Positions 12,701-23,139 of a stretch of DNA of 64,000 nt are shown piece by piece. The stretch covers positions 46,963,481 to 47,027,480 of the forward strand of contig OX352763.1 of the NCBI GenBank assembly GCA_947095585.1. The letters are read 5' to 3'. Every line of letters starts with the position of its first letter. Within the stretch, counting starts at the first letter, position 1. This DNA comes from Nephrocerus scutellatus (Eukaryota > Arthropoda > Insecta > Diptera > Pipunculidae). A program made the translations under genes and the position numbers. The notes beneath the pieces were generated by a model, which saw only the letters and a list, made by a program, of their open reading frames with translations, did not search any database and had not been told where the DNA came from.

Positions 12701-15700
12701 GGAGAAAATCATCGAAACAGACATTTGACATCAGATGTTAAAATTGAAAATGCTCAGATCATTTTATTCTGAGCACGTAGAGCACGCTCATACTCTGAGC
12801 AAATAAGAAACACGAGCAGTTATCTTGAGAACTCTTTGACTGCTCTGAACTAATTTATGAAAACGCGAAATGACAGAATATTGTGAAAACTTGTTGTTCT
12901 ATCTGTAAGTTGATATCGACAACAAAAAAAACGACATCAATAAAAATACAATTCAGTAAATAAAAAATGTAAGTTGAATTAAGCATAAAACATTTATGTC
13001 TCGTTTCATTTGCATGGTTCAGCTAAGATTTCTCTCTCTCTCTCCACCACCAAAACCATGCAGCGCAGCCGACTGCGCAGCACACACCGCACACAGTCCA
13101 TAAAGGGCGACGAATATCTGATGCCAGTATAAATATTTAAAAAATGTATAAGGGCCTTGCGGCCGAACCCGGGACCCGATCACTACCAAATTTTCGAAAA
13201 AGTATTGTTTATTGGGTATACACATGTGTGTAAAATTTGAAGAAAATCGGGTAAATTTTTTAAAATTTTTGTTTGGGAGCCCCCCGAGGGGCCTCAAAAT
13301 TTAATAGAAAGTGTTGTCTCCGGAAATACACATGTGTGCAAAATTTCAATAAAATCGGGCCATGGGAAGTGGGTTAAAAATTGATCGCAAGAATCCACGA
13401 CAGACGACCGACGACCGACCGACGACCCACGGGCAAGTGAAGTTAATATAGAGAATTTAAAAAATTACATTGGCACCCCTCGGGCCTGGGCCCGATCACT
13501 CAAAAAAAAAAAAGTACAAAAAATGTTGTCCATCACTGATACACATGAGTTTAAAATTTGAAGAAAATTGTCCATTTTCCAAATACCATGGAGATACACA
13601 TGTGTATAAAATTTGAAGAAAATCGGGTTAATTTTTTTGAAATTTTTTTTTTTTTTTGCAAAGATCCATCGGAGATACATACGTATATAAAATTTTTGCA
13701 CGGAATGGTGCGGACCTACAATTTAATGCTGTATCCGAAAGTTGAGAAGCTTTCCGGTACAAGTTATTACTCTCGGACGTTTGTTATACATTGGCGAGAG
13801 GTGTAACCGTGAAAAATACTTTTGGTGTTTCAGGGATTCGAATCACAAAACTCCTGCACAGAAGTCCAACGCTCTAACCACCTAAGTCAGTGTTCACCAA
13901 ACGGTTTTTTATAGCAATGCAACAAAAATGTTTTATTCAGTTTAAAACTTACTTTGTAATTGGATACTTTTTTTCGGTCCAATTATTTATTAATTGGGTC
14001 ACGTAAGGTTTGGTTAGGTTGCATAGGTCACAATTGAAAAATGCTGCAATTTGCGAAAACTGAAGAAAATCACCTAAAAAATACATATAAAGAACGTTAA
14101 AAAGTTTACTTGTTGGCTAGTTACTTTCTGTAAGTCTTCTGACGGCACAAAAATACACTAACTCTTGAAAAGCGCTTCCTTGGTGAAATGCACTAAATGC
14201 GAAAATCGAAGTAAGCAGTTGAATAGTTATTGCGTTGCTATTCGTTTTCAAGTCATCTGAAGATGTCTGTGGAAACAACCAAAGCGTTATTGGCGTAACT
14301 TGAACCTTACACTATGTTTTCTTACCGAAAGAGACTTCCAATCAAGCTGTGAATAAAGCTTTTTACAAAACTCAAAATGCACAGATATGCACTTGGAATT
14401 TTTGTCTCCAGCAAACCATTTCGAGTCCAAAAGAGCACACACTGTTTTGACTGTGGCAAATTGAACTTCAATTGAGGTAGATGATAAAAATTTTGCAGTT
14501 GAAAGGTAAATGTTTGTAAAGTCTTCTAGTTCACAATAATTTACATCGCTTTTAGCAATAAACTGAACTGATCCTATTAATTTTGCTGTTAATTTTATGG
14601 AATATGATTTCTTGTATGCTTTCTTAAGGAATGATGATAGAATAACCAACATGTTTTGGAGTGGCTCCACAAAAGTTTTAACGTATCGGAAAATGCCTAT
14701 TTAAGTATTTATATTACCGGTTAACAGGTTAAAGATTTTTGTAGCCACATAAGAAAGATACCTGGAAGAACGTCCACAATCTGTTGACTAATTTCAATAT
14801 TGGTGTGATAAAGTTTGCAAATAATTTTCAGTTTATCAATAAACCAATCGGCCACTTCTCGATAAGCTACTTTTTGCGAGCAAAATATCTAGCATAAAAC
14901 AATTTTTAGGAAAACCAAATTAGAATATAATTTAACTTATTTTTACCATTATTAATGAAATAATGTTTGTTACATCATTTTGAATGCTGAATTTATATCT
15001 TATTAAATGAGCAAAATTTTCCTTATAATGAGATGCGCACGAGCACAATGAAGCGAGAATTCGTTGGCAGGTTTTTATGAGTTGGGATAAATCTTTTTCA
15101 AAGTCATTACATACTGTTTGTGATGCTAAATCAAAAACAAAATTGTAAAAAAACTGATTCTATTAAAACCATATTTCTTACCACAAAACTCTAAGGTTTT
15201 TCCAATGAATTCTATTAATTCACTTAAATTTTGTTTTTCCAGGTAACCAAGTAATATGTTATTACTCACGAATGTTGTAAAAGTACTTTCGATTCGTTGT
15301 AAAATATCCAACAAATCTGATTTGTCACAATGTCTTGGATTGGTACTCTTCAGTTGGAACTAGTACAAATAAAACACATTTAGTTATCAACAGCATTTTG
15401 AAATGTTTTTTAGGTAAATCTACATACTTCCAAATGACTGAGAAAAAACGAGATACGTTTAACCAGAGGACACTGCACATAATTGGCTTCACTTAAAATT
15501 GCATATTCAAAAAATTTCCTCATGAGTAACGCCATTGCATTTAGTCGCGAGAGATCTAAACTGATGTCAGCCGGACTGGATTCTTTTGATGTTTCGAAGT
15601 TAAGTAGCCTCATAAGAAGTTCGTAGTTACTTTGAAATAGGCAACTTTTAGATTCCACTAGTTCGTCTGTCGGCGATTTGTTTGTTGTCAGCCGTTTTAT

Positions 15701-18315
15701 TTCCTTTCCGTATTCCTCAATGCAAATATATTTCAAGCAGTACTTGTACCAAATTAAGCGCATTTCATGGTTATCAGGTGGTACATCATCTGGTAATATT
15801 TCTTCCCCAATTAGCTTGGATTCATCTAAAAAATTAATAACTGCTATCGCACTTGTGTTAATGATTAAATTAATATCAATTGGTTCTATGTTTAATAGCA
15901 TAGACTTGGCATCGATTTTACTATTTGTCTCATGAAGCCAATTGATAATTCGAGAAATTAAATGAGATGATTTGTCTATGCAGCAAGATTCAGCATGTAG
16001 TAATATTTGATAAATTGTTGCAATGCATTCAGTTCTTCGCATTGTTTTGTTAGATAACAGTGAATTGATAAGTGTCATGCAGTCATTAGACGTAAGTTTG
16101 CCATTAGCTACAAGAGTCTGTAAAAGTAATTGTTTTTCAATTATAATTGCACTCGTTGCTGAACAATCTCCGATAACAAATTCAGTCACTTTGGCCCATT
16201 TATTTGAAAAATAATTGGCTTGTATCATTTTACTCTCGATAAGTTTTCTTTCATGCTTGAGTAATGAATGGACACACATTTTTATATATTTTAGGCTTTT
16301 GCTTGTATTAAAAATGCATAATACTCGATGTACAGTCATTAGCATAGGCTCAAAGTTTGTTACATTAACAACATATTCCTGAGTAGTTATTAACTCTGCA
16401 AACACACCCAACCTAGGAAGATAGAACGTTTTAAGTTTTATATAAATGAATGTGTTGGTAAAAGTAATCTACCAGATTTCATTGAAAAGCGTTTCCTCGG
16501 GTTGAACTAAACGCAAAATTATTTCCATTTTATCAGCAGATTTCGGGACTTTTCTACGGCATTCATTAACCTCTTCATCAACTTTTAAGTCAAGATTCCA
16601 ATAAATCTACCAAAAAACAACAATATTAAATTAAAGAAAATTAGGTTAACCAAAACCAACCAGATATACAATAGGTGCTGCCATTTTAAGGAAAACATTC
16701 AAACACCTTTCATCTTGCATTGTCCCTGACCTACACAGTTGCACTTTTCTTTCTTTTATTTCCGTCTCTATAATACACATTATTTTTCGCAGTGTTTTAT
16801 TCCAGTTGTCATGTAACACAACATTTATTGTTTTAAATTCTCCTTTTGTAATTTTTGGATAAATTGTAGTTAACGAAATATAAATCGACCTGAAAAATAC
16901 TTCCTACAAAATTATAGTAAAAATATTTGTTATTTTTATTATTCTTTTTACTTTACCTTAACTTCGGATTTCATTCGAAAGTTGTAATATCCGCAGACAG
17001 CAGAAAGCAGTTTTTGAATGTAATGGCATACAGAAATGTGGTAATCAATTGCCAACTATAGTATAAAATTAAGTATTATGTGATAAAATACTTCTATAAA
17101 ACTAGCATACTTGTGAAATAAACAAATAGTACAGTTTAATCACTTCGGCTTTTCTACGTTCATCGAAAGCGATTGCGACGAAGGATTCTATCTCAGGAAA
17201 GTAGTCTATAAGATCAGCATTAACTTGGACATATTTTTCAGCCAACTCAATCGTTTTTGTAATTCCTCGCATTATTCCAACTTTTAGATTTTCATCATTT
17301 GAAATATTCACTTCAAAAAGAAATGAAAGAATACCTACAATGAAATACATATACAAATAATTATTGAACAAACAAAAATGTAAAAATATAAAATATAGCA
17401 CTTAAACATGAAAATAATTTCTGAATGAACCTATTGAGAGGATTTTGATTCTAATCTATTTTAAACCAAATGTCATCCATTCTTTCATTCATTCATTTAT
17501 TATTATGGTTTATATTCTTTCAATACTTCGCCAAAACTAAATTTATTTAAATTTCAATTCTCATTTTAAATTTTCAGATTGGAAACATTTTTGGAATATG
17601 TATGTTCGCAAAAATATGTAATTTATTTTAAAAAGTACTTAACTAGATGTGCAAGTCCTGCTTATTAAAACATTTTTAAATAGACAAATACTTACGACTG
17701 AATTCGTTTACTTTAAGTTCGCTTGTGTTAACAGGTGACTTGTATATTCCATTTTCGAGAAGCAGAAGAAACAAAGCACCAAAATGCTTTACGGCACTAA
17801 GTGTACTAAAGCCATTAAAGAAAGCAGATAGTATAGTCGTCTTTGAGAGGAAGTTATTATTATCTAGAAAAGTAAACAAAGAAAACTGCAATTTAAATAT
17901 GAAGAAAATTAGTACTTGAACCTGTTATATACCTTCCAAACTGTAGTCGACAAGTTTGTTAATAATGGCAATATATACATAATTTTTATTGCGCAATGTC
18001 TGTAAGCTTTTTGAATCCAGAGATTCTTCGACTTTAGCTGCGTGCTGTCAAACACAATAAATGAATAATTGGTCTCACCAGGTTATTTAATCTTGAACTT
18101 ACTCTAAGTGTTCCATCAACTGCACTGTTGAACAATTCCGACCAGGAAACATTCATGTTATTAATCTGCCGTTGGTAATAAGTTAAAAGTTCCACCTTCG
18201 AGGTAGTCAAAATATTGTCCAAACGATCCGCAGCTTTATTTCGACTGGCTATTTTTTCGGAACGTATTTCAGCACAGAGGTGACTCAATTCGTTAACCAA
18301 TCCTGATGATGCCAT
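3737..18315 (-). CDS. tefu: ATM/Tel1 serine/threonine protein kinase (DNA-damage and telomere checkpoint), complete 41-exon gene
   Basis: Orthologue of ATM (Drosophila tefu), the nuclear PI3K-like kinase that signals DNA breaks and protects telomeres. Exons by GT-AG and phase: 18315-18103, 18044-17933, 17863-17696, 17334-17111, 17055-16957, 16903-16661, 16606-16473, 16412-15428, 15359-15182, 15125-14947, 14888-14762, 14696-14326, 14266-14125, 14043-13953, 11852-11702, 11644-11348, 11279-10991, 10916-10525, 10469-10257, 10199-10046, 9964-9762, 9696-9610, 9551-9510, 9455-9361, 9296-9128, 9065-8902, 8834-8504, 8443-8090, 8014-7884, 7446-7215, 7147-6936, 6855-6629, 6566-6488, 6427-6321, 6266-6120, 6053-5812, 5751-5614, 5548-5403, 5335-5229, 5162-4920, 3918-3737. 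Total 8400 nt, about 2799 residues, close to fly Tefu. Residues 8-35 match the TAN motif ([12 protein letters not shown]). Helical HEAT/FAT repeats fill the middle. The kinase (about 2400-2740) has [13 protein letters not shown], catalytic loop [11 protein letters not shown], and IDFG split by an intron. The FATC ends [11 protein letters not shown]. No frameshift or stop was found; individual splice sites remain predictions. Confidence 0.95.
4060..4880 (-). mobile_element. Jockey-like LINE fragment in the last tefu intron
   Basis: The last tefu intron (3919-4919) contains a degraded LINE in the same orientation as the gene. Around 4860-4780 it reads the RT motif leading into [15 protein letters not shown]. 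At 4690-4500 it has a broken LMFHNNAG...ILS block (normally AGVPQG-like), and at 4290-4060 the C-terminal signature [10 protein letters not shown]...RTQNRAIK. The same family is present at 30.8-33.1 kb and 52.0-53.1 kb. Stops and frameshifts interrupt it; it is a fossil copy that lengthened the intron between the kinase core and FATC exons. Confidence 0.7.
7497..7845. mobile_element. MITE-like inverted-repeat element in a tefu intron
   Basis: The intron at 7447-7883 contains a left end ATTGTTCTCGCAC (7501-7513) and a matching inverted right end GTGCGAGAACAAT (7829-7841), with further inverted similarity inside (AATTCTTTTAAGGCAATTATT against AATAATTGCC). About 340 bp, AT-rich, non-coding. It has the shape of a non-autonomous DNA transposon; the flanking duplication is not clear. 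Confidence 0.55.
11860..12394 (+). mobile_element. LINE 3'-terminal fragment with GAT triplet tail (12088-12200) in a large tefu intron
   Basis: In the 2.1-kb intron between tefu exons 14 and 15, the plus strand at 12088-12200 reads a LINE C-terminus ([13 protein letters not shown], then [11 protein letters not shown]) directly followed by repeated GAT triplets. The minus-strand copy at 2985-3100 is the same family. The rest of 11860-12394 is AT-rich and shows nothing else I can name. Confidence 0.5.
12395..12700 (+). repeat. Dispersed repeat family R1, copy 2
   Basis: Within the large tefu intron. Shares CCCATAAAAATTAAAATTTTTCAT, GATCACTCCAACAAATTTACAAA, TTTTGTCGATCAGTAATACAC and GAAAATCGAGCTAATTTT phrases with the other R1 copies; some sub-blocks are repeated inside this copy. 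Confidence 0.55.
12701..13132. other. Intronic AT-rich DNA, no gene
   Basis: About 430 bases of the large tefu intron. A short TCTCTC run lies near 13030 and a GC-richer patch with CGCAGC/CACACCGCACACA near 13060-13095. No coding or element boundaries could be recognised. Confidence 0.35.
13133..13700 (+). repeat. Dispersed repeat family R1, copies 3 and 4 in tandem
   Basis: Two adjacent copies. The first (13133-13440) runs from the GGGACCCGATCACTACC phrase to an end ACGGGCAAGTGAAG, matching the end of copy 1 (ACGGGCACGCGAAG). The second (13441-13700) starts again with CCCGATCACTC and ends near TATATAAAATTTTTG. Both carry CGG-AGATACACATGTGTATAAAA and GAAGAAAATCGGG words. Both sit in the large tefu intron. 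Confidence 0.6.
13705..13895 (-). mobile_element. tRNA-derived SINE, 5'-proximal part, Ile-tRNA-like head
   Basis: On the minus strand, a tRNA-like head near 13893-13825 includes GGTGGTTAGAGCGTTGGA (box A region) and GATTCGAATCCC (box B). It is followed by a body with CACGGTTACACCTCTCGCC, AACGTCCGAGAGTAATAACTT and GAAAGCTTCTCAA words. The body matches the SINEs at 37758-38065 and 57210-57665, but the head is different. It is an old copy without clear duplications, lying just downstream of tefu exon 14. Confidence 0.6.
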
Positions 18316-18401
18316 TTCTATATTCTATAACTAAAGAAATCTTTTCAACTACATAAACGCAAACATAAGGGTTTAATAAGACGATGAACTTGTGTGCCGT
18401 A

Positions 18402-18409
18402 ACATGTTG
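18402..18409. repeat. hAT target-site duplication, left copy
   Basis: ACATGTTG directly before the left terminal repeat; it pairs with ACATGTAG at 23117-23124 (7 of 8 bases). Eight-base duplications are the hAT hallmark. Confidence 0.75.
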
Positions 18410-18706
18410 TAGTGTTGGGCATATTCGAATGATATAATCGATTATTGAAATGTCTCGAGATATCTCGAGATATTGTCCAAAATCATTCGAATGATTTCTT
18501 ACTTCTGTTCTACCGAACTAGCGCGATCGAGATATTTGGTATGGATATGCGATGCGCAGCGACGAGCGACATATCCCGTCTGAGAGCGAAAAGATAAAAG
18601 AATAACAAGTCAAGAACAACAATAAGCAAAAGCAACAAGGAAAAACACAAGCAAATGCTTTCTGATTTCTGTATTAATACACATCATACATCATAGATTC
18701 ATAGCC

Positions 18707-18963
18707 AAAACCTTCTCTATAGAAAGCCTAACTGTTCCGATCGTACACAGATATATGGTTAGATTCATCCAAAACTTATTTTTATTAGTAATCAACTAAA
18801 GAGCAAAATCCATATAAAATTTTTCTGCTTCCCACTACCACATCTTAAGTTTCTCACTCTTTGCGACTACTTATTTTTTGTACACAGTATTCACATCCCA
18901 CAAACACAGATGCGTTTTGGATGGGTTTCTTTATAGAGTTGGGCTTTCTATAGAGAAGGTTTT
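18707..18963. repeat. 22-bp perfect inverted repeat bounding about 257 bp inside the hAT 5' region
   Basis: Arms at 18707-18728 and 18942-18963 are exact reverse complements; each contains the palindrome-rich word CTTTCTATAGAGAAGG or its complement. The enclosed DNA is AT-rich and non-coding. It may be a small nested inverted-repeat element or a hairpin. Confidence 0.6.
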
Positions 18964-19119
18964 GATCATAGCATGGTTCATGGCCCATGGCGAAGCAATA
19001 CACATAACACATCACCCATGTGCGATACTGCGATCTGCTTCTGCGATGTGCTTGCGCTTACGACTGCGTAGTGCGACCAACAAGCTACAACGAGAGAAAA
19101 GAAAACAGAAATAATAATA

Positions 19120-19400
19120 CCGAGACCGAGAACTCGAGTGATCATTCGAATGTTTTTGTAACGGAGTAATCGATGCTCATAATCGATTATCATTCGAATG
19201 ATTTTGCAACCTAGCGAGACCGAGTTCTCGAGTGATCATTCGAATGAATTTGCAACCTAGCGAGACCGAGTTCTCGAGTGATCATTCGAATGATTTTGCA
19301 ACCTTGCGAGACCGAGTTCTCGAGTGATAATTCGAATGATTTTGCAACCTAGCGGGACTGAGTTCTTGAGTGATCATTCGAATTATTTTGCCTTCGAGAC
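19120..19400 (+). repeat. hAT subterminal repeats, 46-bp period, about five copies
   Basis: Units begin CGAGACCGAG and contain CTCGAG, the palindrome CATTCGAATG and TTTGCAACCT; starts are near 19120, 19214, 19260, 19306 and 19351. The CATTCGAATGAT core is the same word as in the terminal inverted repeats (TTCGAATGAT). Clustered repeats near the ends are typical transposase-binding sites of hAT elements. Function here is inferred. Confidence 0.7.
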
Positions 19401-19429
19401 CGAGTACTTGGATGAAATGTTAATGTAAA

Positions 19430-20290
19430 ATGTTAATATCAGCCACATTTATGAATTATGATCACGATTTTTATGAAATTTTCAGTGGTTATTAATGAAT
19501 GGTGGGGGAAGGTTATAGGCTATAGTAATAATTTTTTAACCATTTTTAATGAAATGTTCAGTGGTTATTACTGAATGGTGGGGGAAGGTTATAGGCTATA
19601 GTAATAATTTTTTAACCAATTTTTATAAAATTTTCAGTGGTTATTACTGAATGGTGGGGGAAGGTTATATGCTATAGTAACCATTTTTAACCAATTTTTA
19701 TGAAATTTTCAGTGGTTATTACTGAATGGTGGGGGAAGGTTATAGGCTATAGTAATAATTTTTTTACCAATTTTTATGAAATTTTCAGAGGTTATTACTG
19801 AATGGTGGGGGAAGGTTATATGCTATAGTAACCATTTTTAACCAATTTTTATGAAATTTTCAGTGGTTATTACTGAATGGTGGGAGAAGGTTATAGGCTA
19901 TAGTAATAATTTTTTAACCAATTTTTATGAAATTTTCAGTGGTTATTACTGAATGGTGGGGGAAGGTTATATGCTATAGTAACCATTTTTAACCAATTTT
20001 TATGAAATTTTCAGTGGTTATTACTGAATGGTGGGGGAAGGTTATAGGCTATAGTAATAATTTTTTAACAAATTTTTATGAAATTTTCAGTGGTTATTAC
20101 TGAATGGTGGGGGAAGGTTATATTCTATAGTAACCATTTTTAACCAATTTTTATGAAATTTTTAGTGGTTATTACTGAATGGTGGGGGAAGGTTATAGGC
20201 TATAGTAATAATTTTTAACCAATTTTTATGAAATTTTCAGTGGTTATTACTGAATGGTGGGGGAAGGTTATAGGCTATAGTACCACCCAC
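19430..20290 (+). repeat. Minisatellite, about 75-bp unit, 11 copies, with alternating variants
   Basis: Each unit carries GTGGTTATTACTGAATGG, TGGGGGAAGGTTATA, then GCTATAGTAA and a T/A-rich arm ending ATGAAATTTTCA. Unit starts fall near 19485, 19561, 19636, 19710, 19787, 19862, 19937, 20013, 20087, 20163 and 20238. Variants ...TAGGCTATAGTAATAA and ...TATGCTATAGTAACCA alternate through much of the array, implying a two-unit (about 150-bp) higher-order repeat. The array lies inside the hAT 5' region. Confidence 0.88.
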
Positions 20291-20464
20291 CACGCGTTAA
20301 TAGTTGGTAGGCGGGACACTTGCGGGTAGCAAAGCCCGGGAAGAGATAATTATTTCTGTTTCGTATTTCATTCATATCTCGAATACTGTTAGACATTTTA
20401 CTCAATTTAAAATTTCAAGTAAAGGGTAAATTAAATGAGATGGATGTTAATGTACAAAATATAA

Positions 20465-20775
20465 AACGTTTTCAATAACCCTTTTTTTAATGCAGCACAC
20501 AGCAACCGAATTTTTCGCAACTATTTTTTAAGTATTTCGGTAAGACGCAAAACGTTGTGGCTTGTGGTTGTCATTAACCCATTTTTATATAGACCGGTAA
20601 ACCCCAAAACGTTGTCATTAACCCTTTTTTACTTCAGCACACAGGAAACAAATTTTTACCTGACTTTTTTTACGTATCCCAGTAAGACGCAAAACGTTGT
20701 GGCTTGTGACTGTCATTAACCCAATTTTATATAGACCGGTAAAACCCAAAACGTTGTCATTAACCATTTTTACTT
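20465..20775 (+). repeat. Two-copy direct repeat (about 160 bp) in the hAT 5' region
   Basis: CATTAACCC-TTTTT, CAGCACACAG, AATTTTT, GTAAGACGCAAAACGTTGTG, GGCTTGTG and TATATAGACCGGTAAA recur in the same order in 20475-20630 and 20628-20775. Diverged tandem duplication, non-coding. Confidence 0.7.
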
Positions 20776-21047
20776 TTTGCTTTGTATAAAAACAAATAAT
20801 TTTTTAAAATAAAGTTAGTTCTAAAGTATAATTCATGTGTGTTACATCAAAGGTAAAAACGAACATCGGTGATTATAACAACGTATTTTGTTTTCTACAT
20901 TTTAAAATTGCTATAAGAACAATTTAAAAGTACAAGAACCTTAGTTATTTCAAAAAATTTGTTTGAGAGGTAAGTCATATTACTTAATTAAATTTTTTTT
21001 ATCGGAAGTTAATTAAACGTTTTGGCAGAAGCAGCAAAAATACCAAA
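20776..21047 (+). other. hAT transposase 5' leader
   Basis: AT-rich stretch between the internal repeats and the transposase start. A possible CAAAATG start context lies at 21048. No promoter could be identified with confidence. Confidence 0.35.
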
Positions 21048-23007
21048 ATGAAACCTAGTTGCAAGAAATCCATTGTTTGGAATTTTTTCGTGAAAGATGC
21101 GGACTCTAAATTCGTAAAATGCAACATTTGCAAGAAGAATTTAAATTTTTTTTTCAAATACCACCAACTTAAAACAGCATCTTGAACGCATACATCCTGT
21201 GCAATTAAGGAAGGAAATTGATGATATTGTGGAAAACAATGAACTGGACACTCATGTTTCAGACGCAGTTCCGAGTACCAGTGGTTTACAGTCCCATCAT
21301 CAACGGATATCATCCACTTCGACAACTTAAACCGCAGCTACAACGAATGCCGAAAAGAGATCAGCTCCAGCTCAAGACACTGATGGCAGATCAGAAGTTA
21401 GTCAACGAAAGACTAAGCAAATGAGGCTTTATGGAGTAAGAGAAAAAGAATTTTCTCAATATGAAAAGGATAGGATCGACAAATGTTTATTGAAGATGAT
21501 AACCATTGATTATCAACCGCTGTCACTGGTGGAAAATTCGGGATTTCTGGAATATACCCATATGCTTCAGCCTCTACATAAGCCTCCTAACAGGAAAACG
21601 CTTACAATGACGTTGCTACCCAATCTTTATAATGAAGTCGCGGGAAAAATAAAATTTACGTTGTCGGGTGTAGACTACGTCGGAGTAACAACTGACATGT
21701 GGACTTCTGATAGCAATAAATCGTACTGCACCGTCACTTGCCATTTTAATTTTGAAGATAAGCTGTACTCGCCAGTAATTGCTACAAGAGAAATGCGAGA
21801 AGCGCATACAGGAAGCAATATTGCCAAAGTTCTGACAAAAATTTTTGAAGAATGGGGCGTTAATGACAAAATCGTAACGGTTGTTTCAGATAATGGAGCA
21901 AACATAAAAAACGCAATAAATGAGCACCTGAAAAAATACCATCATCCCTGTGTGGCTCATACATTGAACTTAAGCGTAAATGATGGAATTGCTGCAAATG
22001 CTGAATTTTCGGATTTATTAAAAAAATGTAGAGCATTGGTAACTAATTTTAAGCAGAGTACTTTGGCATCCGAAAAACTAAGGAAAACCAAAGAAAACAT
22101 GTCACTTCCACAGCTTAAAATAAAGCAAGATGTTGTTACGAGGTGGAATTCGTCGTTAATTATGATAGAAAGGCTATAAGCAATTAAGGATCCTCTTTCG
22201 GTTGCAGTTATTGATTTACCAAGAGCTCCAGAATTTTTGGTTGCATCCGAATGGGAATTGATTAAAGATTGCATTCCACTTCTAACACCATTTGACACGC
22301 TTACAAAGGAACTTTCTGGGGAGGATTATCCGACCATGGGTCTTGTGATACCCTTATTGCGAGGGCTTCAATTAAAAATTAAAAATCGGAGCTGTTTAAC
22401 ACTAACTGGTACCAAGCTTCAACATAATTTATCACAAATAATCATGAGACGGTTTGGTACTTTTGAAAGTAACAAAATTGCTTCGAAGACAACTCTGCTG
22501 GATCCAAGACTCAAAAAAGCAGCTTTCGGATTAGAAGAAAATGCGAGAAATGCTGAAAGATGGCTTAAAGAGGAACTGAATGGTCTTATTTGTCGGAGTA
22601 GACCTACACAAACGTCGGAAACAATAAGTCCATCGACAAGCACAGTATCAGCACAAAAAGATCCTGATTCTCTCTGGTTTGACTTCGACGAAAAGTTGGC
22701 CCACACGCAGACAGTCATTACACCAGAAGTAACTGCAACATTGACATTGAGGCAATATTTCGAATTACCTCATCTACCAAGATCTGCAAATCCGCTGGAA
22801 TTTTGGAAGGAACATAAGAATTCACTACCCGATTTGTATAAGCTGTATCTGAAATATTCAGCTATACCTGCAACGTCTGTGCCTTCAGAAAGAGTTTTTT
22901 CTAAGGCTGGTCAACTGACGAACGACCGCCGAAATCGGTTACTAGACAAAAATTTGGACAAAATAAATTTTTTAAATAGTTATTTTTCAAAATGTGGGCA
23001 CTGTTAA
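21048..23007 (+). pseudogene. hAT transposase (BED zinc finger, RNase H-like DDE core, hAT dimerisation domain), copy 1
   Basis: Full-length but broken transposase. From 21048 it opens with a BED-type finger: W-N-F-F, then CNICKK and, after a shift in a T run (21146-21154), HLERIH. An in-frame TAA follows at 21328-21330. The DDE core (from 21421) shows GVTTDMWTS, TVVSDNGANI and CVAHTLNL, motifs of ZBED/hAT proteins. A second in-frame TAA at 22177-22179 splits the core. The 3' half (to 23007) ends with the hAT C-terminal block SVPSERVFSKAG and LTNDRRNRL. Defects are a frameshift plus two stops, so it is inactive. The part after 21470 is duplicated at 26704-28241. Confidence 0.9.
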
Positions 23008-23116
23008 GTCTTAGTTCAAAAGTTCATCAGTTTTTGTTATAACTTTAAAACTTTAATTTAATGTAAAAAAAAAATAATAATCGATTCTTGAAATCATTCG
23101 ATTATGCCCATCACTA

Positions 23117-23124
23117 ACATGTAG
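23117..23124. repeat. hAT target-site duplication, right copy
   Basis: ACATGTAG directly after the right terminal repeat; partner of ACATGTTG at 18402-18409. Confidence 0.75.
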
Positions 23125-23139
23125 CAGCTTTGATAGCAA

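Larger units (their letters stand above)
18410..23116 (+). mobile_element. hAT DNA transposon, 4707 bp, inactive, inserted just upstream of tefu
   Basis: Terminal inverted repeats: left TAGTGTTGGGCATATTCGAA (from 18410), right end the complement of TAGTGATGGGCATAATCGAA (to 23116). They differ at two positions and are bordered by the 8-bp duplication. The left 2.6 kb holds subterminal repeats, a minisatellite and other direct repeats; the right 2.1 kb holds a broken BED-finger hAT transposase gene. The left end lies 86-95 bp from the tefu start codon, in divergent orientation to tefu. The part from 21470 onward recurs at 26704. The element is non-functional as read because of stops and a frameshift. 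Confidence 0.88.

Noticed and set aside
19120..20290. CRISPR-like array
   Set aside because: Units are contiguous tandem repeats without unique spacers, in a eukaryotic transposon.
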